Assembly (NCBI RefSeq): GCF_002135235.1
Contig: NZ_NEGB01000001.1
Location: 124,001-188,000 of the forward strand
Reading direction: 5' to 3'
Length of the DNA stretch: 64,000 nt
Source: Acinetobacter silvestris
GTDB lineage: Bacteria; Pseudomonadota; Gammaproteobacteria; Pseudomonadales; Moraxellaceae
Below are positions 20,021 to 31,767 of this stretch, in pieces (position 1 is the stretch's first letter; every line of letters begins with the position of its first letter). The notes beneath the pieces were generated by a model. It had not been told where the DNA came from, searched no databases, and saw nothing but the letters and a program-made list of their open reading frames with translations. Both the position numbers and the translations under genes were made by a program.

Positions 20021-20049
20021 ATAAAAAGTGGTGATATACCACTTTTTAT
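20021..20049. terminator. Bidirectional-looking terminator after the alpha/beta hydrolase gene
   Basis: Perfect 12-bp arms ATAAAAAGTGGT and ACCACTTTTTAT around gatat, 18 bp past the hydrolase stop (minus strand). Confidence 0.8.
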
Positions 20050-20066
20050 GCCCGTTTAAATACCGC

Positions 20067-20939
20067 TTATACTGATTTTTTTTGGGCAAATGTTTTGATA
20101 TATTGAGCAATTTCTTGAGGACGACTTAGTACCGCCCAATGATTAGCATCCACTTCAACGCGTTCAAAATCATTCACCCATTTTGGCATTTCATCAATCA
20201 ATTCAGGGCTTACAAAGTTATCTCGTTTTAATACCAGTGCTTGTACAGGACAAATTGCAAAACGTTGCCTTGGTCGAATTAAACGTGGAATAAAGTTGGC
20301 TCGATACAATCCAATACCATGCTGGCCATCTGCAGAAATGCTTGGATTCAATGGTAAACCTTGTGTTTTTTCTAATTGACTTAATACCTTGCCCCATCGC
20401 TCTGGACTAAAAAAATGCCAGACCGTCGGTGCAAGGAGCGGCAATTGGAAAGCCACGATATACCAAGATTTGACCAGTTGTTTGAAAAATTTACGTTTTT
20501 CATGGGTAAATTGATCGCGCATCCAAAATGCAGCATGATCTAAACATGGCCCCGATATCGTCGTATAAGATTGAATACGATCTTTAAATTTCGGTTCAGT
20601 CACTGACTCCCAAGATTGTATCGAGCCCCAATCATGAGCCGCTAAGTGAAAGTGACGATTGGGAAGTAAAGCATCCACGACACATTCTAAATCTAAAGAT
20701 AAACGTGCTAAAGCATAATCACGAATTCGCTTGGGCACACTGGATTGTCCCGCCCCACGCACATCGTAAGTAATAATATAAAAATCATGCACCAACTGTT
20801 CAATAATCGGCTCCCAAACCTCTTGGTTATCGGGATAACCATGCACCAAAACCATGGCTGTTTTATTTTGATCCCCCCAAGTTTTGGCATAGAGTTTTTG
20901 CCCATCTTGAGTTGGAATCCAATGAGTTTGAGCGTGCAT
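20067..20939 (-). CDS. Alpha/beta hydrolase, epoxide hydrolase-like
   Basis: 290 aa. The oxyanion-hole motif HGYPDNQEVWEP lies near residue 33, the DVRGAGQS strand follows, and the nucleophile elbow is HDWGSIQSW, with Asp in place of Ser as in epoxide hydrolases and haloalkane dehalogenases. The catalytic His is in DANHWAVLSRP near the C-terminus. A cap region spans about 130-220. No signal peptide, so cytoplasmic. The substrate cannot be told. The gene is monocistronic: a terminator follows it, and a 380-bp non-coding stretch precedes it. Confidence 0.82.
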   Translation of the reverse strand: MHAQTHWIPTQDGQKLYAKTWGDQNKTAMVLVHGYPDNQEVWEPIIEQLVHDFYIITYDVRGAGQSSVPKRIRDYALARLSLDLECVVDALLPNRHFHLAAHDWGSIQSWESVTEPKFKDRIQSYTTISGPCLDHAAFWMRDQFTHEKRKFFKQLVKSWYIVAFQLPLLAPTVWHFFSPERWGKVLSQLEKTQGLPLNPSISADGQHGIGLYRANFIPRLIRPRQRFAICPVQALVLKRDNFVSPELIDEMPKWVNDFERVEVDANHWAVLSRPQEIAQYIKTFAQKKSV

Positions 20940-21321
20940 TGAGTCACCTATTTGTTTTTAGTCTTGATTATTCATTTGTTGTAACTGGCATCATCTTGAT
21001 CAATACCATATGTCACTTTGTTATTTATTATGATTTAAAAATAGAAAACTAGAATTGACCATGTCAAAAATTATCCAACAGATACAGACAATCCCTTTCT
21101 AGCAATTTTTTACTCAAGCAACATCTTAAAATTATACAGTTTATATCAACATGCATTTAACCTAGGCAAGCATCATTTGTTCAGCACTCACGTTGATGGC
21201 AGTTCACATCCCCATAATCGATCTATTTTCTTGAACTTCAAAAAATACACTCTATTTGCCCAAAACAAACTCAATCTTTTAAATTTCAGATATAAAAAAA
21301 GCGCTGAACGCGCTTTTTTAC
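20940..21321. other. Intergenic region with no gene found
   Basis: Between the glycine-zipper lipoprotein gene and the hydrolase gene. Apart from the terminator at 21294-21319 and the expected hydrolase promoter, I see no ORF, repeat or RNA-like structure. Confidence 0.5.
21294..21319 (-). terminator. Terminator of the glycine-zipper lipoprotein gene
   Basis: AAAAAAGCGC-tgaac-GCGCTTTTTT immediately past the stop codon at 21322; T runs on both strands. Confidence 0.85.
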
Positions 21322-21678
21322 TTATTTATTTTGTTCTATGGCTGCACCAGCTCCGCCACCAATCGCACCACCAATGGCTGCACCAGCATCACCACCAAAA
21401 ATCCCTTTACCAAGCACGGAGCCTATACCTGCTCCTACACCACTATATGTTGCATTACGGTTCGAACCATTTTGCGCTTTACTACCAACTGCGGCACCAC
21501 CACCAGCACCAACTGCTGCCCCTAAACCTCCACCGACGTGATTTCCAAGACCACCACCGACCGCACCACCTAATGCTGCTGTACCAATCCGCTTTTCATT
21601 CCCAGACATATTTGTACAACCCGTTAATGCCATGAGTGGAAAGGTACTACATAATAAAACCACAAGAATTTTTTTCAT
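21322..21678 (-). CDS. Glycine-zipper lipoprotein
   Basis: 118 aa with a lipoprotein signal MKKILVVLLCSTFPLMALTGC (lipobox LTGC, lipid on Cys21). The mature part consists almost entirely of Gly/Ala repeats of glycine-zipper type (GGAVGGGLGNHVGGGLGAAVG, then a second set near residues 95-112), typical of membrane-inserting or outer-membrane-associated small lipoproteins of the YMGG/SlyB-like group. The short linker SKAQNGSNRNATYS separates the two zippers. AGGAAGTCATCC precedes the ATG. Function is unknown; a role in envelope integrity is inferred from the family. Confidence 0.78.
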   Translation of the reverse strand: MKKILVVLLCSTFPLMALTGCTNMSGNEKRIGTAALGGAVGGGLGNHVGGGLGAAVGAGGGAAVGSKAQNGSNRNATYSGVGAGIGSVLGKGIFGGDAGAAIGGAIGGGAGAAIEQNK

Positions 21679-21804
21679 TGGATGACTTCCTCATTATCTT
21701 TAGTTATTAGCTTATTCCTGTTTAATGGTTTAAATAAGTATTTTTTGTTACTTTTACCAAATTCAATCTTTTAAAATTTTTATACATTTGAATTTTATAA
21801 AAAT

Positions 21805-21836
21805 ATAAAAAAAGACGCCCTAAGGCGCCTTTTTTA
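21805..21836 (-). terminator. Terminator of the rpoBC operon
   Basis: On the minus strand GGCGCC-ttag-GGCGTC is followed by TTTTTT. It lies 15 bp past the rpoC stop and ends the long ribosomal protein/RNA polymerase transcription unit. Confidence 0.9.
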
Positions 21837-21851
21837 TTTCAAACATTAAAC

Positions 21852-24800
21852 TTAGAAAGAATCTTCGTTTAATGCTTGAGAGAATGCTTGGTCTACATCA
21901 GAGAAGTCATTTACAAGCTCATGCTCTGCAGCTTCAGCTTCTTGACGACGACGTTCTAAGTGGTATGCAAGACCCGTACCTGCCGGAATCAAGCGACCTA
22001 CAACAACGTTCTCTTTCAAGCCACGTAACTCATCTTCTTTACCTGTTACGGCCGCTTCAGTTAACACACGAGTGGTTTCCTGGAACGATGCAGCAGAGAT
22101 GAACGAGTCAGTAGAAAGCGATGCTTTGGTAATACCCATCAATAAACGTTCAAACTTCGCAGGGAACTTGTTCTGAGCCAATACTGCTTGATTCTCTTGA
22201 ACCACGCGGATGTACTCAACTTGTTCGCCTTTAATGAAGCTAGTATCACCACCATCAGTGATATCAACTTTACGCAACATTTGACGTACGATGACTTCAA
22301 TATGCTTATCGTTGATTTTTACACCTTGGAGACGGTAAACGTCTTGCACTTCATTTACAACATAGTTCGTAAGCGCAACTTCGCCTTTCAAACGTAAGAT
22401 GTCATGCGGGTTTTGCGGACCATCGGAAACGGTTTCACCACGGTTTACATGTTCGCCTTCAAACACGTTCATGGTACGCCATTTCGGAATCAGTTCTTCA
22501 TAAATTTCAGAACCATCATCCGGAGTGATCACAAGACGATTCTTACCCTTGGTCTCTTTACCGAAGCTTACAACACCTGAAATTTCAGCCAAGATTGCAT
22601 GCTCTTTCGGTTTACGTGCTTCGAACAAGTCCGCTACACGTGGTAGACCACCGGTAATATCACGTGTACGTGAAGTTTCTTGTGGTACACGACCAATAAC
22701 GTCACCCACACCAATCGTTTCGCCATCACGGACGGTCACAATGGTATTTTGTGGCAAGAAGTAGAATTGCTCACCACCATCAACTGTATCTAACACAATT
22801 GCAGGTCGTAAATCTTTACCAGAAGCTGGACGAGCCGTTACTGGTAAAATTTCGGTAGAGGTCATACCTGTTGCATCATCAGTTTTTGATGTTGCAGTCA
22901 CGCCATCAGCGATTTGGCTGAAACGTGCTTTACCTGCTACTTCCGTAACAAGTGGATGTGTATGCGGATCCCAAGTTGCAACAATACCACCGCCTTCAAC
23001 AGCTTCACCATCTTTCAACAAGATTGATGCACCGTATGGCAGTTTGTAACGTTCACGCTCACGACCTAAATCATCGGCAATACCAATTTCACCTGAACGC
23101 GAAACAGATACCAAGTGACCTTTGGCATGTTGTACAGTTTTTACGTTATGGAAACGTACTGTACCTTTGTTACGTACTTGAACGCTATTTGCAGCAGAAG
23201 TTCGGCTTGCAGCACCACCCACGTGGAATGTACGCATGGTTAACTGGGTACCCGGTTCACCAATTGATTGTGCAGCCATAACACCCACAGACTCACCAGG
23301 ATTTACCTGATGACCACGAGCCAAGTCACGACCATAACATTTTGCACATACACCAAAGGTAGACGCACAGTTTACAACTGAACGTACTTTAATTTCATCT
23401 ACACCCGCATTTTCAATAAATGCAGCAAGTTTTTCATCAATTAAAGTATTACGTGGCAGTAGAACTTCGTCAGAACCAACACGTTTCACATCTTCAGCAA
23501 CCACACGACCTAATACACGTGCACCAAGGTTTTCAATAACATCACCACCTTGAATGAATGGTGTCATCACTAAACCGTCTAAAGTACCGCAATCTGGTTC
23601 TGTAATTACTAAATCTTGTGCAACGTCAACCAAACGACGAGTCAAGTAACCTGAGTTCGCTGTTTTAAGTGCTGTATCGGCCAAACCTTTACGCGCACCA
23701 TGTGTTGAGATGAAGTACTGAAGTACTGTCAAACCTTCACGGAAGTTTGCTTTAATTGGGGTTTCAATGATCGAACCATCTGGTTTCGCCATCAAACCAC
23801 GCATACCCGCAAGCTGACGAATCTGAGCTGCCGAACCACGGGCACCCGAGTCAGACATCATGTAGATACTGTTGAATGATTTTTGCTTCTCATCTTCACC
23901 CTGTTTGTTTTTAACAGTAGTAAAAGACAAGTTGTCCATCATCGCTTTCGCGACTTGGTCATTGGTACGTGCCCAAATATCGACGACTTTGTTATAACGC
24001 TCACCAGCAGTTACGAAACCTTGCTCGAATTGTTGTTCAATTTCACGAACTTCAACTTCTGCTTTTTCAATAATTGCTTGTTTTTGTGGTGGAATAAGCA
24101 TGTCTTCCATACCCACCGAAACGCCTGAACGAGTCGCTTGACGGAAACCCAAGTACATCAATTGATCCGCAAAGATAACGGTATCTTTTAGACCTAATTT
24201 ACGGTAGCAAGAGTTAATCAATTTAGAGATGTTCTTTTTAGTCATCTCAACGTTGATTTGTTGGAAATCCATCCCTTCAGGAACAACTTCCCAAAGTAAG
24301 CAACGACCTGGAGTCGTATCTACAATAATCGTTTGCTGTTCGCGATTACCATCTTCATCAATTACAGTCTGGTGTACACGTGCTTTAACGCGAGCGTGTA
24401 AGTTCACTTGACCTGTTGCCAATGCACGGTTGACTTCATCCGTGTCCGCAAACACCATGCCTTCACCTTGGACATTGATTGCATCACGAGTGATGTAATA
24501 CAAGCCCAAGACCACGTCCTGAGAAGGTACGATAATTGGCTCACCATTCGCAGGTGACAAGATGTTATTGGTCGACATCATTAACGCACGAGCTTCTAAC
24601 TGAGCTTCAATGGTTAATGGTACGTGTACCGCCATTTGGTCACCGTCGAAGTCGGCGTTAAACGCAGCACAGACCAACGGATGCAAACGAATCGCTTTAC
24701 CTTCAATCAGAATAGGTTCAAATGCTTGAAGACCTAAACGGTGAAGTGTTGGCGCACGGTTCAACATCACTGGATGTTGACGAATCACAGAAGCAAGAAC

Positions 24801-26045
24801 GTCCCAAACTTCTGGAGTTTCGCGCTCAACCATTTTCTTCGCAGCTTTAATGGTGGTTGCTTGACCTGAAGCTTGTAGTTTTGCAAAGATGAATGGTTTG
24901 AATAATTCAAGTGCCATTTTCTTTGGAAGACCACATTGGTGTAAACGTAGAGTAGGACCAACGGTAATTACCGAACGACCAGAATAATCGACACGTTTAC
25001 CCAACAAGTTCTGACGGAAACGACCTTGTTTACCTTTGATCATATCTGCCAAAGATTTCAACGGACGTTTGTTTGAACCTGTGATTGCGCGACCACGACG
25101 ACCATTGTCTAACAATGCATCTACAGACTCTTGTAACATACGTTTTTCGTTACGTACGATAATGTCTGGAGCAGCAAGGTCTAAAAGACGTTTTAAACGG
25201 TTGTTACGGTTAATCACACGACGATAAAGATCGTTCAAGTCAGAAGTCGCGAAACGACCACCTTCAAGTGGAACTAACGGACGAAGATCAGGTGGAAGAA
25301 CTGGAAGTACAGTCAACACCATCCATTCTGGTTTGTTGTTCGAGTCGTTGAATGCTTCCATCAACTTCAAACGTTTAGAAGCTTTCTTAAGCTTCGTTTC
25401 TGAAGTTGTTTGTGGAATTTCTTCACGTAAACGAGCAATTTCAGCTTCAAGATCGATGTCTTTCAACAAGTCTTGAATCGCTTCTGCACCCATTTTCGCG
25501 CTGAATTCATCACCATGTTCTTCTAATGCAGTGAAGTATTCTTCATCATTAAGAAGTTGGTATTTCTCCATTGGAGTCATACCCGGATCAGTTACAACGT
25601 ATGATTCGAAATACAATACACGTTCAATATCACGTAAAGTCATGTCTAATAATAGACCGATACGAGATGGTAATGATTTCAAGAACCAAATGTGCGCCAC
25701 TGGAGATGCAAGATCAATATGACCCATGCGCTCACGACGAACTTTTGCAGTCGTTACTTCAACGCCACATTTTTCACAAATGACGCCTTTGTATTTCATA
25801 CGCTTGTATTTACCACACAAGCATTCGTAATCTTTTACTGGTCCAAAAATTTTGGCACAGAATAAACCGTCACGTTCTGGTTTAAAGGTACGATAGTTAA
25901 TCGTCTCAGGTTTTTTAACTTCACCATGAGACCATGACTTAATCATTTCTGGTGACGCAAGACCAATACGGATGCGATCAAACTCTACTGGAGCATGACC
26001 GTCTGAATCCGTCTTTTTGCGCATGATATCGAGCAAGTCTTTCAA
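21852..26045 (-). CDS. rpoC: DNA-directed RNA polymerase subunit beta'
   Basis: 1397 aa catalytic subunit of RNA polymerase. Seen in order: the N-terminal zinc site ([11 protein letters not shown]...CEKCG), the clamp, the metal-binding active-site loop [12 protein letters not shown], the trigger-loop region and the second zinc cluster [16 protein letters not shown] start it at a TTG at 26045, giving (M)[10 protein letters not shown], because GGAG lies at proper spacing upstream and this yields the length annotated in other Acinetobacter. The in-frame extension to 26093 ([16 protein letters not shown]) crosses that ribosome binding site. It lies 89 bp behind rpoB in the same operon. Confidence 0.97.
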   Translation of the reverse strand: MKDLLDIMRKKTDSDGHAPVEFDRIRIGLASPEMIKSWSHGEVKKPETINYRTFKPERDGLFCAKIFGPVKDYECLCGKYKRMKYKGVICEKCGVEVTTAKVRRERMGHIDLASPVAHIWFLKSLPSRIGLLLDMTLRDIERVLYFESYVVTDPGMTPMEKYQLLNDEEYFTALEEHGDEFSAKMGAEAIQDLLKDIDLEAEIARLREEIPQTTSETKLKKASKRLKLMEAFNDSNNKPEWMVLTVLPVLPPDLRPLVPLEGGRFATSDLNDLYRRVINRNNRLKRLLDLAAPDIIVRNEKRMLQESVDALLDNGRRGRAITGSNKRPLKSLADMIKGKQGRFRQNLLGKRVDYSGRSVITVGPTLRLHQCGLPKKMALELFKPFIFAKLQASGQATTIKAAKKMVERETPEVWDVLASVIRQHPVMLNRAPTLHRLGLQAFEPILIEGKAIRLHPLVCAAFNADFDGDQMAVHVPLTIEAQLEARALMMSTNNILSPANGEPIIVPSQDVVLGLYYITRDAINVQGEGMVFADTDEVNRALATGQVNLHARVKARVHQTVIDEDGNREQQTIIVDTTPGRCLLWEVVPEGMDFQQINVEMTKKNISKLINSCYRKLGLKDTVIFADQLMYLGFRQATRSGVSVGMEDMLIPPQKQAIIEKAEVEVREIEQQFEQGFVTAGERYNKVVDIWARTNDQVAKAMMDNLSFTTVKNKQGEDEKQKSFNSIYMMSDSGARGSAAQIRQLAGMRGLMAKPDGSIIETPIKANFREGLTVLQYFISTHGARKGLADTALKTANSGYLTRRLVDVAQDLVITEPDCGTLDGLVMTPFIQGGDVIENLGARVLGRVVAEDVKRVGSDEVLLPRNTLIDEKLAAFIENAGVDEIKVRSVVNCASTFGVCAKCYGRDLARGHQVNPGESVGVMAAQSIGEPGTQLTMRTFHVGGAASRTSAANSVQVRNKGTVRFHNVKTVQHAKGHLVSVSRSGEIGIADDLGRERERYKLPYGASILLKDGEAVEGGGIVATWDPHTHPLVTEVAGKARFSQIADGVTATSKTDDATGMTSTEILPVTARPASGKDLRPAIVLDTVDGGEQFYFLPQNTIVTVRDGETIGVGDVIGRVPQETSRTRDITGGLPRVADLFEARKPKEHAILAEISGVVSFGKETKGKNRLVITPDDGSEIYEELIPKWRTMNVFEGEHVNRGETVSDGPQNPHDILRLKGEVALTNYVVNEVQDVYRLQGVKINDKHIEVIVRQMLRKVDITDGGDTSFIKGEQVEYIRVVQENQAVLAQNKFPAKFERLLMGITKASLSTDSFISAASFQETTRVLTEAAVTGKEDELRGLKENVVVGRLIPAGTGLAYHLERRRQEAEAAEHELVNDFSDVDQAFSQALNEDSF

Positions 26046-26134
26046 TTTTTTTCTCCGTGTGTCGAGGAGCTTTTCACTCCCCGACTGGGTCACAAATATT
26101 GTTTTTTCCTGAAAATTTGGATTAAGCCTAAAGC

Positions 26135-29100
26135 TTAGTCACCATTTTTCAGTTCAATGTTGATACCTAAAGAACGGATCTCTTTGGTCAATACGTTGAA
26201 CGATTCAGGCATGCCCGGATCCATATAATGGTTTCCATCTACAATATTCTTATAGATGCGAGTACGGCCTTCAACGTCATCCGATTTAACTGTAAGCATT
26301 TCTTGCAACGTATACGCTGCGCCATATGCTTCAAGTGCCCAGACCTCCATCTCACCGAAACGCTGACCACCAAACTGAGCTTTACCGCCCAATGGCTGTT
26401 GCGTTACAAGAGAATAAGAACCAGTAGAACGTGCATGCATTTTATCATCAACCAAATGGTTCAATTTCAGCATGTACATATAACCAACAGTTACAGGACG
26501 GTCAAAACGCTCACCTGTACGTCCATCATACAAGACGGTTTGACCTGTACGTGGGATGTCTGCAAGCTCAAGCAACTCTTTGATTTGACTTTCATCAGCA
26601 CCATCAAATACTGGCGTTGCTAAAGGAACACCTTTACGCAAGTTTTTAGAAAGCGCTAAGATTTCATCATCAGTTAAGCTATCAAGATCTTCTTGCTCGC
26701 CACCAACTTTGTTATAAATCTTGTCTAAGAAGATACGCAATTCAGCAACAGTACGTTGTTGTTGCAACATCTTGTCAATTTTTTCGCCAAGACCTTTTGC
26801 TGCCATACCCAAGTGAGTCTCAAGAATCTGACCCACGTTCATACGTGACGGTACACCCAATGGGTTAAGTACGATATCGACAGGAACACCATGGATGTCA
26901 TGTGGCATGTCTTCGACTGGTAAGATGTTAGAGACAACACCTTTGTTACCATGACGACCGGCCATTTTATCACCCGGTTGGATGCGACGTTTTACAGCCA
27001 AATACACTTTAACAACTTTCAATACACCAGTTGTAAGCTCATCACCTGTAGAAAGTTTGCGTTTTTTCTCAGCAAATTTCTCATCAATTTCAATGCTCTT
27101 CTCTTTTAAGAACACTTGAATTTGAGTTAAACGCTCAGCAATACCTTCATCAGTCGGTTGAATCTCAAGTAGATCAACAAACTCTAAACCAGATAACAAC
27201 TCTTCAGAAAGTTTGTCGCCACGTTTAGTTGTACCACCACCATTCGATTCTTGACCAGTCAACAAGCGAACAATACGTTCACGTGCAGCTTCTTCAAAGA
27301 TTTTGTATTCTTCTTTCAAGTCTTTACGGTAAGCATCAAGTTGAGCTTTCTCAATCGCTTGAGCACGTTCATCTTTCTCAATACCATCACGTGTAAATAC
27401 TTGCACGTCAATGACGGTACCTTTAGTACCCGATGGAACACGTAAAGAAGAATCTTTCACGTCAGCCGCTTTTTCACCGAAGATTGCGCGAAGCAATTTT
27501 TCTTCAGGTGTTAATTGCGTTTCACCTTTAGGGGTTACTTTACCAACAAGAATATCACCCGCAGTCACTTCGGCACCGATATAAACGATACCTGACTCAT
27601 CCAACTTAGACAGTGCAGCTTCGCCTACGTTCGGGATATCCGCAGTGATTTCTTCCGCACCCAATTTAGTATCACGTGCTACACATGATAATTCTTGAAT
27701 GTGAATTGAGGTTAAACGGTCTTCTTGAAGTACACGCTCAGAAAGTAAGATCGAGTCTTCGTAGTTGTAACCGTTCCAAGTCATGAACGCAACGCGCATG
27801 TTCTGACCAAGAGCTAATTCACCACCATCCGTTGATGGACCATCAGCCAATACATCGCCACGACCAACTTTATCACCCAAGTTCACAAGAACTTTTTGGT
27901 TAATACAAGTATTTTGGTTTGAACGTGTATATTTGATCAGGTTGTAGATATCTACACCTGCTTCACCCGCGATCATTTCATCTTCATTAACACGAATAAC
28001 CACACGAGACGCATCAACAAACTCGATACGTCCGCCACGGTGTGCAATAACACATACACCTGAGTCATGCGCTACGTTCGCTTCCATACCTGTACCAACA
28101 AGAGGCTTGTCAGCAAGCAAAGTCGGTACAGCCTGACGTTGCATGTTTGAACCCATCAATGCACGGTTGGCATCATCGTGTTCAAGGAATGGAATAAGTG
28201 ATGCTGCAACAGAAACAACCTGCTGTGCAGATACATCCATATGCGTCACTTTTTCAGGTGGCATACGAACAAAGTCACCTTGATGACGTACAGAAACAAA
28301 TTCCTCAGCCAAACGACCATCTTGATCCAATGCAGAATCGGCCTGTGCAATCACAGTACCCACTTCTTCAATCGCAGAAAGATATTCGATATCGAGTGTA
28401 ACTTGGCCATCAACAACTTTACGATATGGAGTTTCTAAGAAACCAAAATCGTTGGCTTTTGCATATACAGAAAGCGAGTTGATCAAACCAATGTTTGGAC
28501 CCTCTGGCGTTTCAATTGGACATACACGACCATAGTGAGTTTGATGTACGTCACGTACTTCAAAGCCAGCACGTTCACGTGTCAAACCACCAGGCCCAAG
28601 CGCTGATACACGACGTTTATGTGTAATTTCAGACAATGGATTATTTTGATCCATGAACTGAGACAATTGACTTGAACCAAAGAATTCTTTGATTGCAGCA
28701 GCAACTGGTTTCGCATTGATTAAATCTTGCGGAGACAAGTTATCTGTTTCAGCCTGGCTTAAACGCTCTTTAACAGCACGTTCAACACGAACCAAACCAA
28801 CACGGAATTGATTCTCTGTCATTTCACCAACAGAACGTACACGACGGTTACCTAAATGATCGATATCATCTACTTCGCCTTTACCATTACGGATTTCAAC
28901 GAGTGTTTTAAGTACGTCAATGATGTCTGAATTTGAAAGAATACCTTCAACTTCACGTGACTTCTGATCTGTTCCAACTTCGTAAGGACGACCCAAACGA
29001 CGGTTGAACTTCATACGACCTACAGGCGATAAATCATAACGCTCTGTTGAGAAGAACAAGTTATTGAATAAGTTTTCAGCTGCTTCTTTCGTTGGTGGCT

Positions 29101-30223
29101 CACCTGGACGCATCACTTTGTAGATTTCTACCAGTGCTTGCTCACGACCTTCAGTCGCATCCGCACGTAGAGAATCAGCAACGAATGAACCACGGTCGAT
29201 GTCGTTGGTATACAGTAGGTTAAATTGTTTAACACCACCTTCAGCCAAACGCACCATCACTTCATGGCTCAGTACTGTATTTGCAGCAATGACTTCACCA
29301 TTATGTAAAGGTACATCTTGAGCAACAATACGCTCATATAAATATTCATCAGGTACTGGAAGCTTAGTTAAGCCAGATGCTTCCATTTGACGTACATGAC
29401 GTGCATTAATACGCTTACCTTGTTCAACAATCACCTTGCCATCATTATCAGCAATGTCGAATTGTGCCATTTCACCGCGTAGACGCTCAGGTACGAGGTC
29501 AATTTGGTAGCTACCCATATCCAGGTATACCGGCACTTTTTCATAGAACATATCTAGGATTTGTTCGTTATTATAACCTAGAGCACGTAGAACAACCGTG
29601 GCTAACAATTTACGACGACGATCGATACGAACGTAAACTAAATCTTTAGCATCAAACTCAAAATCTAACCATGAACCACGGTAAGGAATGATACGTGCAG
29701 AATAAAGCACCTTACCACTTGAGTGTGTCTTACCTTTATCATGATCAAAGAATACGCCTGGTGAACGATGTAACTGAGATACAATTACACGCTCTGTACC
29801 ATTGATCACAAAAGTACCATTTTGGGTCATGAGTGGCATTTCACCCATGTATACTTCTTGTTCACGAACGTCTTTGATTGATTTCGTTTCACGATCTTTA
29901 ATGATCAAACGAATTTTTACGCGCATTGGTGCCGCAAAAGTTGAGCCACGAAGAATACATTCGCGCACATCAAATTCTGGTTTACCAAGACTATACTCAA
30001 CGAATTCTAAAGCAGCATTGCCAGAATAACTTTCAATTGGAAACACTGAACGAAATGCCGCTTGGAGACCGATATCTTCGCGATTTTTTGGAGTTTTACC
30101 GCCTTGTAGGAATGTTCTGTACGAGTCGACTTGAATCGCGAGCAGGTACGGAGCATCCATCACTTGGGGCAATTTACCAAAATTCTTACGGATCCGTTTC
30201 TTTTCGGTATATGAGTATGCCAT
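26135..30223 (-). CDS. rpoB: DNA-directed RNA polymerase subunit beta
   Basis: 1362 aa, the usual length in Acinetobacter. It forms the active centre with RpoC and is the rifampicin target. The rifampicin-binding cluster reads [20 protein letters not shown] then [11 protein letters not shown], with the common resistance positions at wild-type residues. The C-terminal [19 protein letters not shown] block, which contacts nucleotide, and the final [20 protein letters not shown] segment are intact. It is separated from rplL by 305 bp holding a partial terminator, as in other proteobacteria, and is cotranscribed with rpoC. Confidence 0.98.
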   Translation of the reverse strand: MAYSYTEKKRIRKNFGKLPQVMDAPYLLAIQVDSYRTFLQGGKTPKNREDIGLQAAFRSVFPIESYSGNAALEFVEYSLGKPEFDVRECILRGSTFAAPMRVKIRLIIKDRETKSIKDVREQEVYMGEMPLMTQNGTFVINGTERVIVSQLHRSPGVFFDHDKGKTHSSGKVLYSARIIPYRGSWLDFEFDAKDLVYVRIDRRRKLLATVVLRALGYNNEQILDMFYEKVPVYLDMGSYQIDLVPERLRGEMAQFDIADNDGKVIVEQGKRINARHVRQMEASGLTKLPVPDEYLYERIVAQDVPLHNGEVIAANTVLSHEVMVRLAEGGVKQFNLLYTNDIDRGSFVADSLRADATEGREQALVEIYKVMRPGEPPTKEAAENLFNNLFFSTERYDLSPVGRMKFNRRLGRPYEVGTDQKSREVEGILSNSDIIDVLKTLVEIRNGKGEVDDIDHLGNRRVRSVGEMTENQFRVGLVRVERAVKERLSQAETDNLSPQDLINAKPVAAAIKEFFGSSQLSQFMDQNNPLSEITHKRRVSALGPGGLTRERAGFEVRDVHQTHYGRVCPIETPEGPNIGLINSLSVYAKANDFGFLETPYRKVVDGQVTLDIEYLSAIEEVGTVIAQADSALDQDGRLAEEFVSVRHQGDFVRMPPEKVTHMDVSAQQVVSVAASLIPFLEHDDANRALMGSNMQRQAVPTLLADKPLVGTGMEANVAHDSGVCVIAHRGGRIEFVDASRVVIRVNEDEMIAGEAGVDIYNLIKYTRSNQNTCINQKVLVNLGDKVGRGDVLADGPSTDGGELALGQNMRVAFMTWNGYNYEDSILLSERVLQEDRLTSIHIQELSCVARDTKLGAEEITADIPNVGEAALSKLDESGIVYIGAEVTAGDILVGKVTPKGETQLTPEEKLLRAIFGEKAADVKDSSLRVPSGTKGTVIDVQVFTRDGIEKDERAQAIEKAQLDAYRKDLKEEYKIFEEAARERIVRLLTGQESNGGGTTKRGDKLSEELLSGLEFVDLLEIQPTDEGIAERLTQIQVFLKEKSIEIDEKFAEKKRKLSTGDELTTGVLKVVKVYLAVKRRIQPGDKMAGRHGNKGVVSNILPVEDMPHDIHGVPVDIVLNPLGVPSRMNVGQILETHLGMAAKGLGEKIDKMLQQQRTVAELRIFLDKIYNKVGGEQEDLDSLTDDEILALSKNLRKGVPLATPVFDGADESQIKELLELADIPRTGQTVLYDGRTGERFDRPVTVGYMYMLKLNHLVDDKMHARSTGSYSLVTQQPLGGKAQFGGQRFGEMEVWALEAYGAAYTLQEMLTVKSDDVEGRTRIYKNIVDGNHYMDPGMPESFNVLTKEIRSLGINIELKNGD

Positions 30224-30528
30224 CTGGAGTCCTCGGAAAGTAAACTAAGCCCGCCTGCAGAACGGGCTCAGAAGGAATTACGCAGGTCGATATGACCACC
30301 ACCTTTACAAATGCTGCAATTTTTCGGTGGTATTAAAACGCTTAACAATATTTTTAATAGTGAAAAATATTGGTAAGCATTTGATTTAACTTGTTTATTT
30401 TTAAAATTGACGATTTTTCGTCTATCAACTTAAAATTCAGCCGGTTATTGTAACGCAAAAAGGCTGATGACCCAAGAGCCATCAGCCATTTTTGGAGCCG
30501 ATTATAAAAAAATCGACTCCTGCACAAA
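30224..30528. other. rplL-rpoB intergenic region (attenuation region)
   Basis: In enterobacteria this interval carries an attenuator and an RNase III site that set the ratio of ribosomal protein to RNA polymerase mRNA. Here it contains the hairpin at 30458-30490 and, closer to rpoB, ACCACC/GGTGGT arms (about 30294-30333) around a long loop. No gene. Confidence 0.6.
30458..30490 (-). terminator. Attenuator-like terminator between rplL and rpoB
   Basis: On the minus strand GGCTGATGGctcttgggtCATCAGCC is followed by TTTTT. Because rpoBC lies downstream without an obvious strong promoter, partial readthrough is expected. Confidence 0.8.
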
Positions 30529-30894
30529 TTACTTAACAGTAATTGTAGCACCAGTAGTTTCAAGCTTAGCTTTAAGGTCAGCAGCTTCTTCTTTAGAAAC
30601 GCCTTCTTTAAGGATAGCTGGAGCGCTTTCAACCATGTCTTTAGCTTCTTTTAAGCCAAGACCAGTAACTTCACGAACTGCTTTAATTACAGCTACTTTG
30701 TTCGCGCCAAAAGAAGTCAATTCAACATTGAATTCTGATTGCTCTTCAGCAGCAGCAGCAGCAGGACCAGCAGCTACAGCTACAGCAGCAGCAGATACGT
30801 TGAATTTCTCTTCGAAAGCAGAAATAAGTTCAACAAGTTCAAGAACAGTTTTTTCAGCAACTGCGTTTAGGATTTCTTCGTTTGTTAAAGCCAT
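30529..30894 (-). CDS. rplL: 50S ribosomal protein L7/L12
   Basis: 121 aa stalk protein that recruits translation factors. The N-terminal dimerisation domain ([20 protein letters not shown]), the Ala/Gly/Pro hinge rich in [17 protein letters not shown], and the C-terminal factor-binding domain ([20 protein letters not shown]) are in order. It lies 42 bp behind rplJ, with which it forms the L10-L12 pentameric stalk and the usual rplJL unit. Confidence 0.98.
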   Translation of the reverse strand: MALTNEEILNAVAEKTVLELVELISAFEEKFNVSAAAVAVAAGPAAAAAEEQSEFNVELTSFGANKVAVIKAVREVTGLGLKEAKDMVESAPAILKEGVSKEEAADLKAKLETTGATITVK

Positions 30895-30936
30895 GAGAGT
30901 AACTCCAAATGGGTATTGAATGGTGTGAAAGTAGAT

Positions 30937-31452
30937 TTAAGCTTCTGTAACTTCTGGAGCTTCGTTTTTCTCTTGAAGCGCTGTAAGTAAGCGGCCCAAT
31001 TTCGAAATAGGAGCTTGAAGAACAGATGCGAGCATAGTAAGCGCTTTTTCTTGGTTCGGAAGATTTGCGATAACACTAATGTCCGCACCTTGATAAAGTT
31101 TGCCGTCAAATGCAGCAGCTTTTAATTCAAATGCTTTGTTAGTTTTAGCGAATTCTTCGAACAAACGTGCAGCTGCACCCATATCGTCTTCAGAAGTTGA
31201 GAATGCTAAGATTGTTGGGCCAACAAGGTTGTCATTCAAAATAGCGAATTGCGTATCTTGAAGAGCACGTTTAGCCAAAGTATTACGTACAACACGTGTA
31301 GCAACACCTAGTTTACGAGCTTCAACACGAAGAGCAGTTAATTGCCCAACAGTTAAACCTTGGTAGTCAGCAACAACGGCAGCGAAAGCTGTAGAAGCAG
31401 TTTCAGCCACTTCAGCAACGATCTGTTTTTTGCTTTCTATAAGAAGAGCCAT
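30937..31452 (-). CDS. rplJ: 50S ribosomal protein L10
   Basis: 171 aa base of the ribosomal stalk. The sequence opens MALLIESKKQIVAEVAETAS and includes VVADYQGLTVGQLTALR and RVVRNTLAKRAL, all typical of L10. The C-terminal helical tail (LGRLLTALQEKNEAPEVTEA) binds L7/L12 dimers. AGGAGG lies directly upstream. In related bacteria L10 with L12 represses its own mRNA through the leader, and a 315-bp leader is present here. Confidence 0.97.
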   Translation of the reverse strand: MALLIESKKQIVAEVAETASTAFAAVVADYQGLTVGQLTALRVEARKLGVATRVVRNTLAKRALQDTQFAILNDNLVGPTILAFSTSEDDMGAAARLFEEFAKTNKAFELKAAAFDGKLYQGADISVIANLPNQEKALTMLASVLQAPISKLGRLLTALQEKNEAPEVTEA

Positions 31453-31767
31453 TGTAAATCCTCCTAACAGTGATTTATGTACTCAAACGAGTACACTCCC
31501 AATTCGTAAGTCAACAAAGATTTGACTTACACGCGGAGGAGGAATAAATCACACCACCGCGTCTACTCGGACTGAAATTTTAAGAAGAAAGCTCCGAAGA
31601 ACCCTCCTCGCCCGAGGTCTTTGACGCTGATAAATAAATTTATCAATTCAAAGTTTGCCTAAGTTTGCAAGATTTCCGAAGCCGGATGTCTTGCGCAATA
31701 TTTGAAGCACTACTTCAAATATTGCTCAGGGCTTTAAAATTCTGTAATAATTTTACGAAACGTAAAA
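31453..31767 (-). promoter_or_regulatory. rplJ leader, probable L10(L12)4 autoregulatory region
   Basis: A 315-bp untranslated gap separates rplA from rplJ. By position it corresponds to the L10 leader that carries the rplJ promoter and the L10-binding kink-turn structure in other proteobacteria. I see GC-rich pairing segments around 31540-31625, such as acgcgg...ccgcgt. A perfect 13-bp inverted repeat lies at 31695-31725. The regulatory role is inferred from synteny. Confidence 0.55.
31695..31725. repeat. Perfect 13-bp inverted repeat between rplA and rplJ
   Basis: GCAATATTTGAAG (31695-31707) and CTTCAAATATTGC (31713-31725), loop CACTA. It is followed on the minus strand by GCGCAAGAC, not a T run, so it is more likely an RNA stabiliser or processing site than a terminator. 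Confidence 0.7.

Noticed and set aside
21177..21635. Plus-strand His/Leu-rich ORF of 152 codons
   Set aside because: It is the antisense of the glycine-zipper repeats; the His-rich composition is the complement of Gly/Ala codons.
28560..28700. Possible rifampicin resistance substitutions in RpoB
   Set aside because: The [13 protein letters not shown] cluster is wild type in all positions I could compare.
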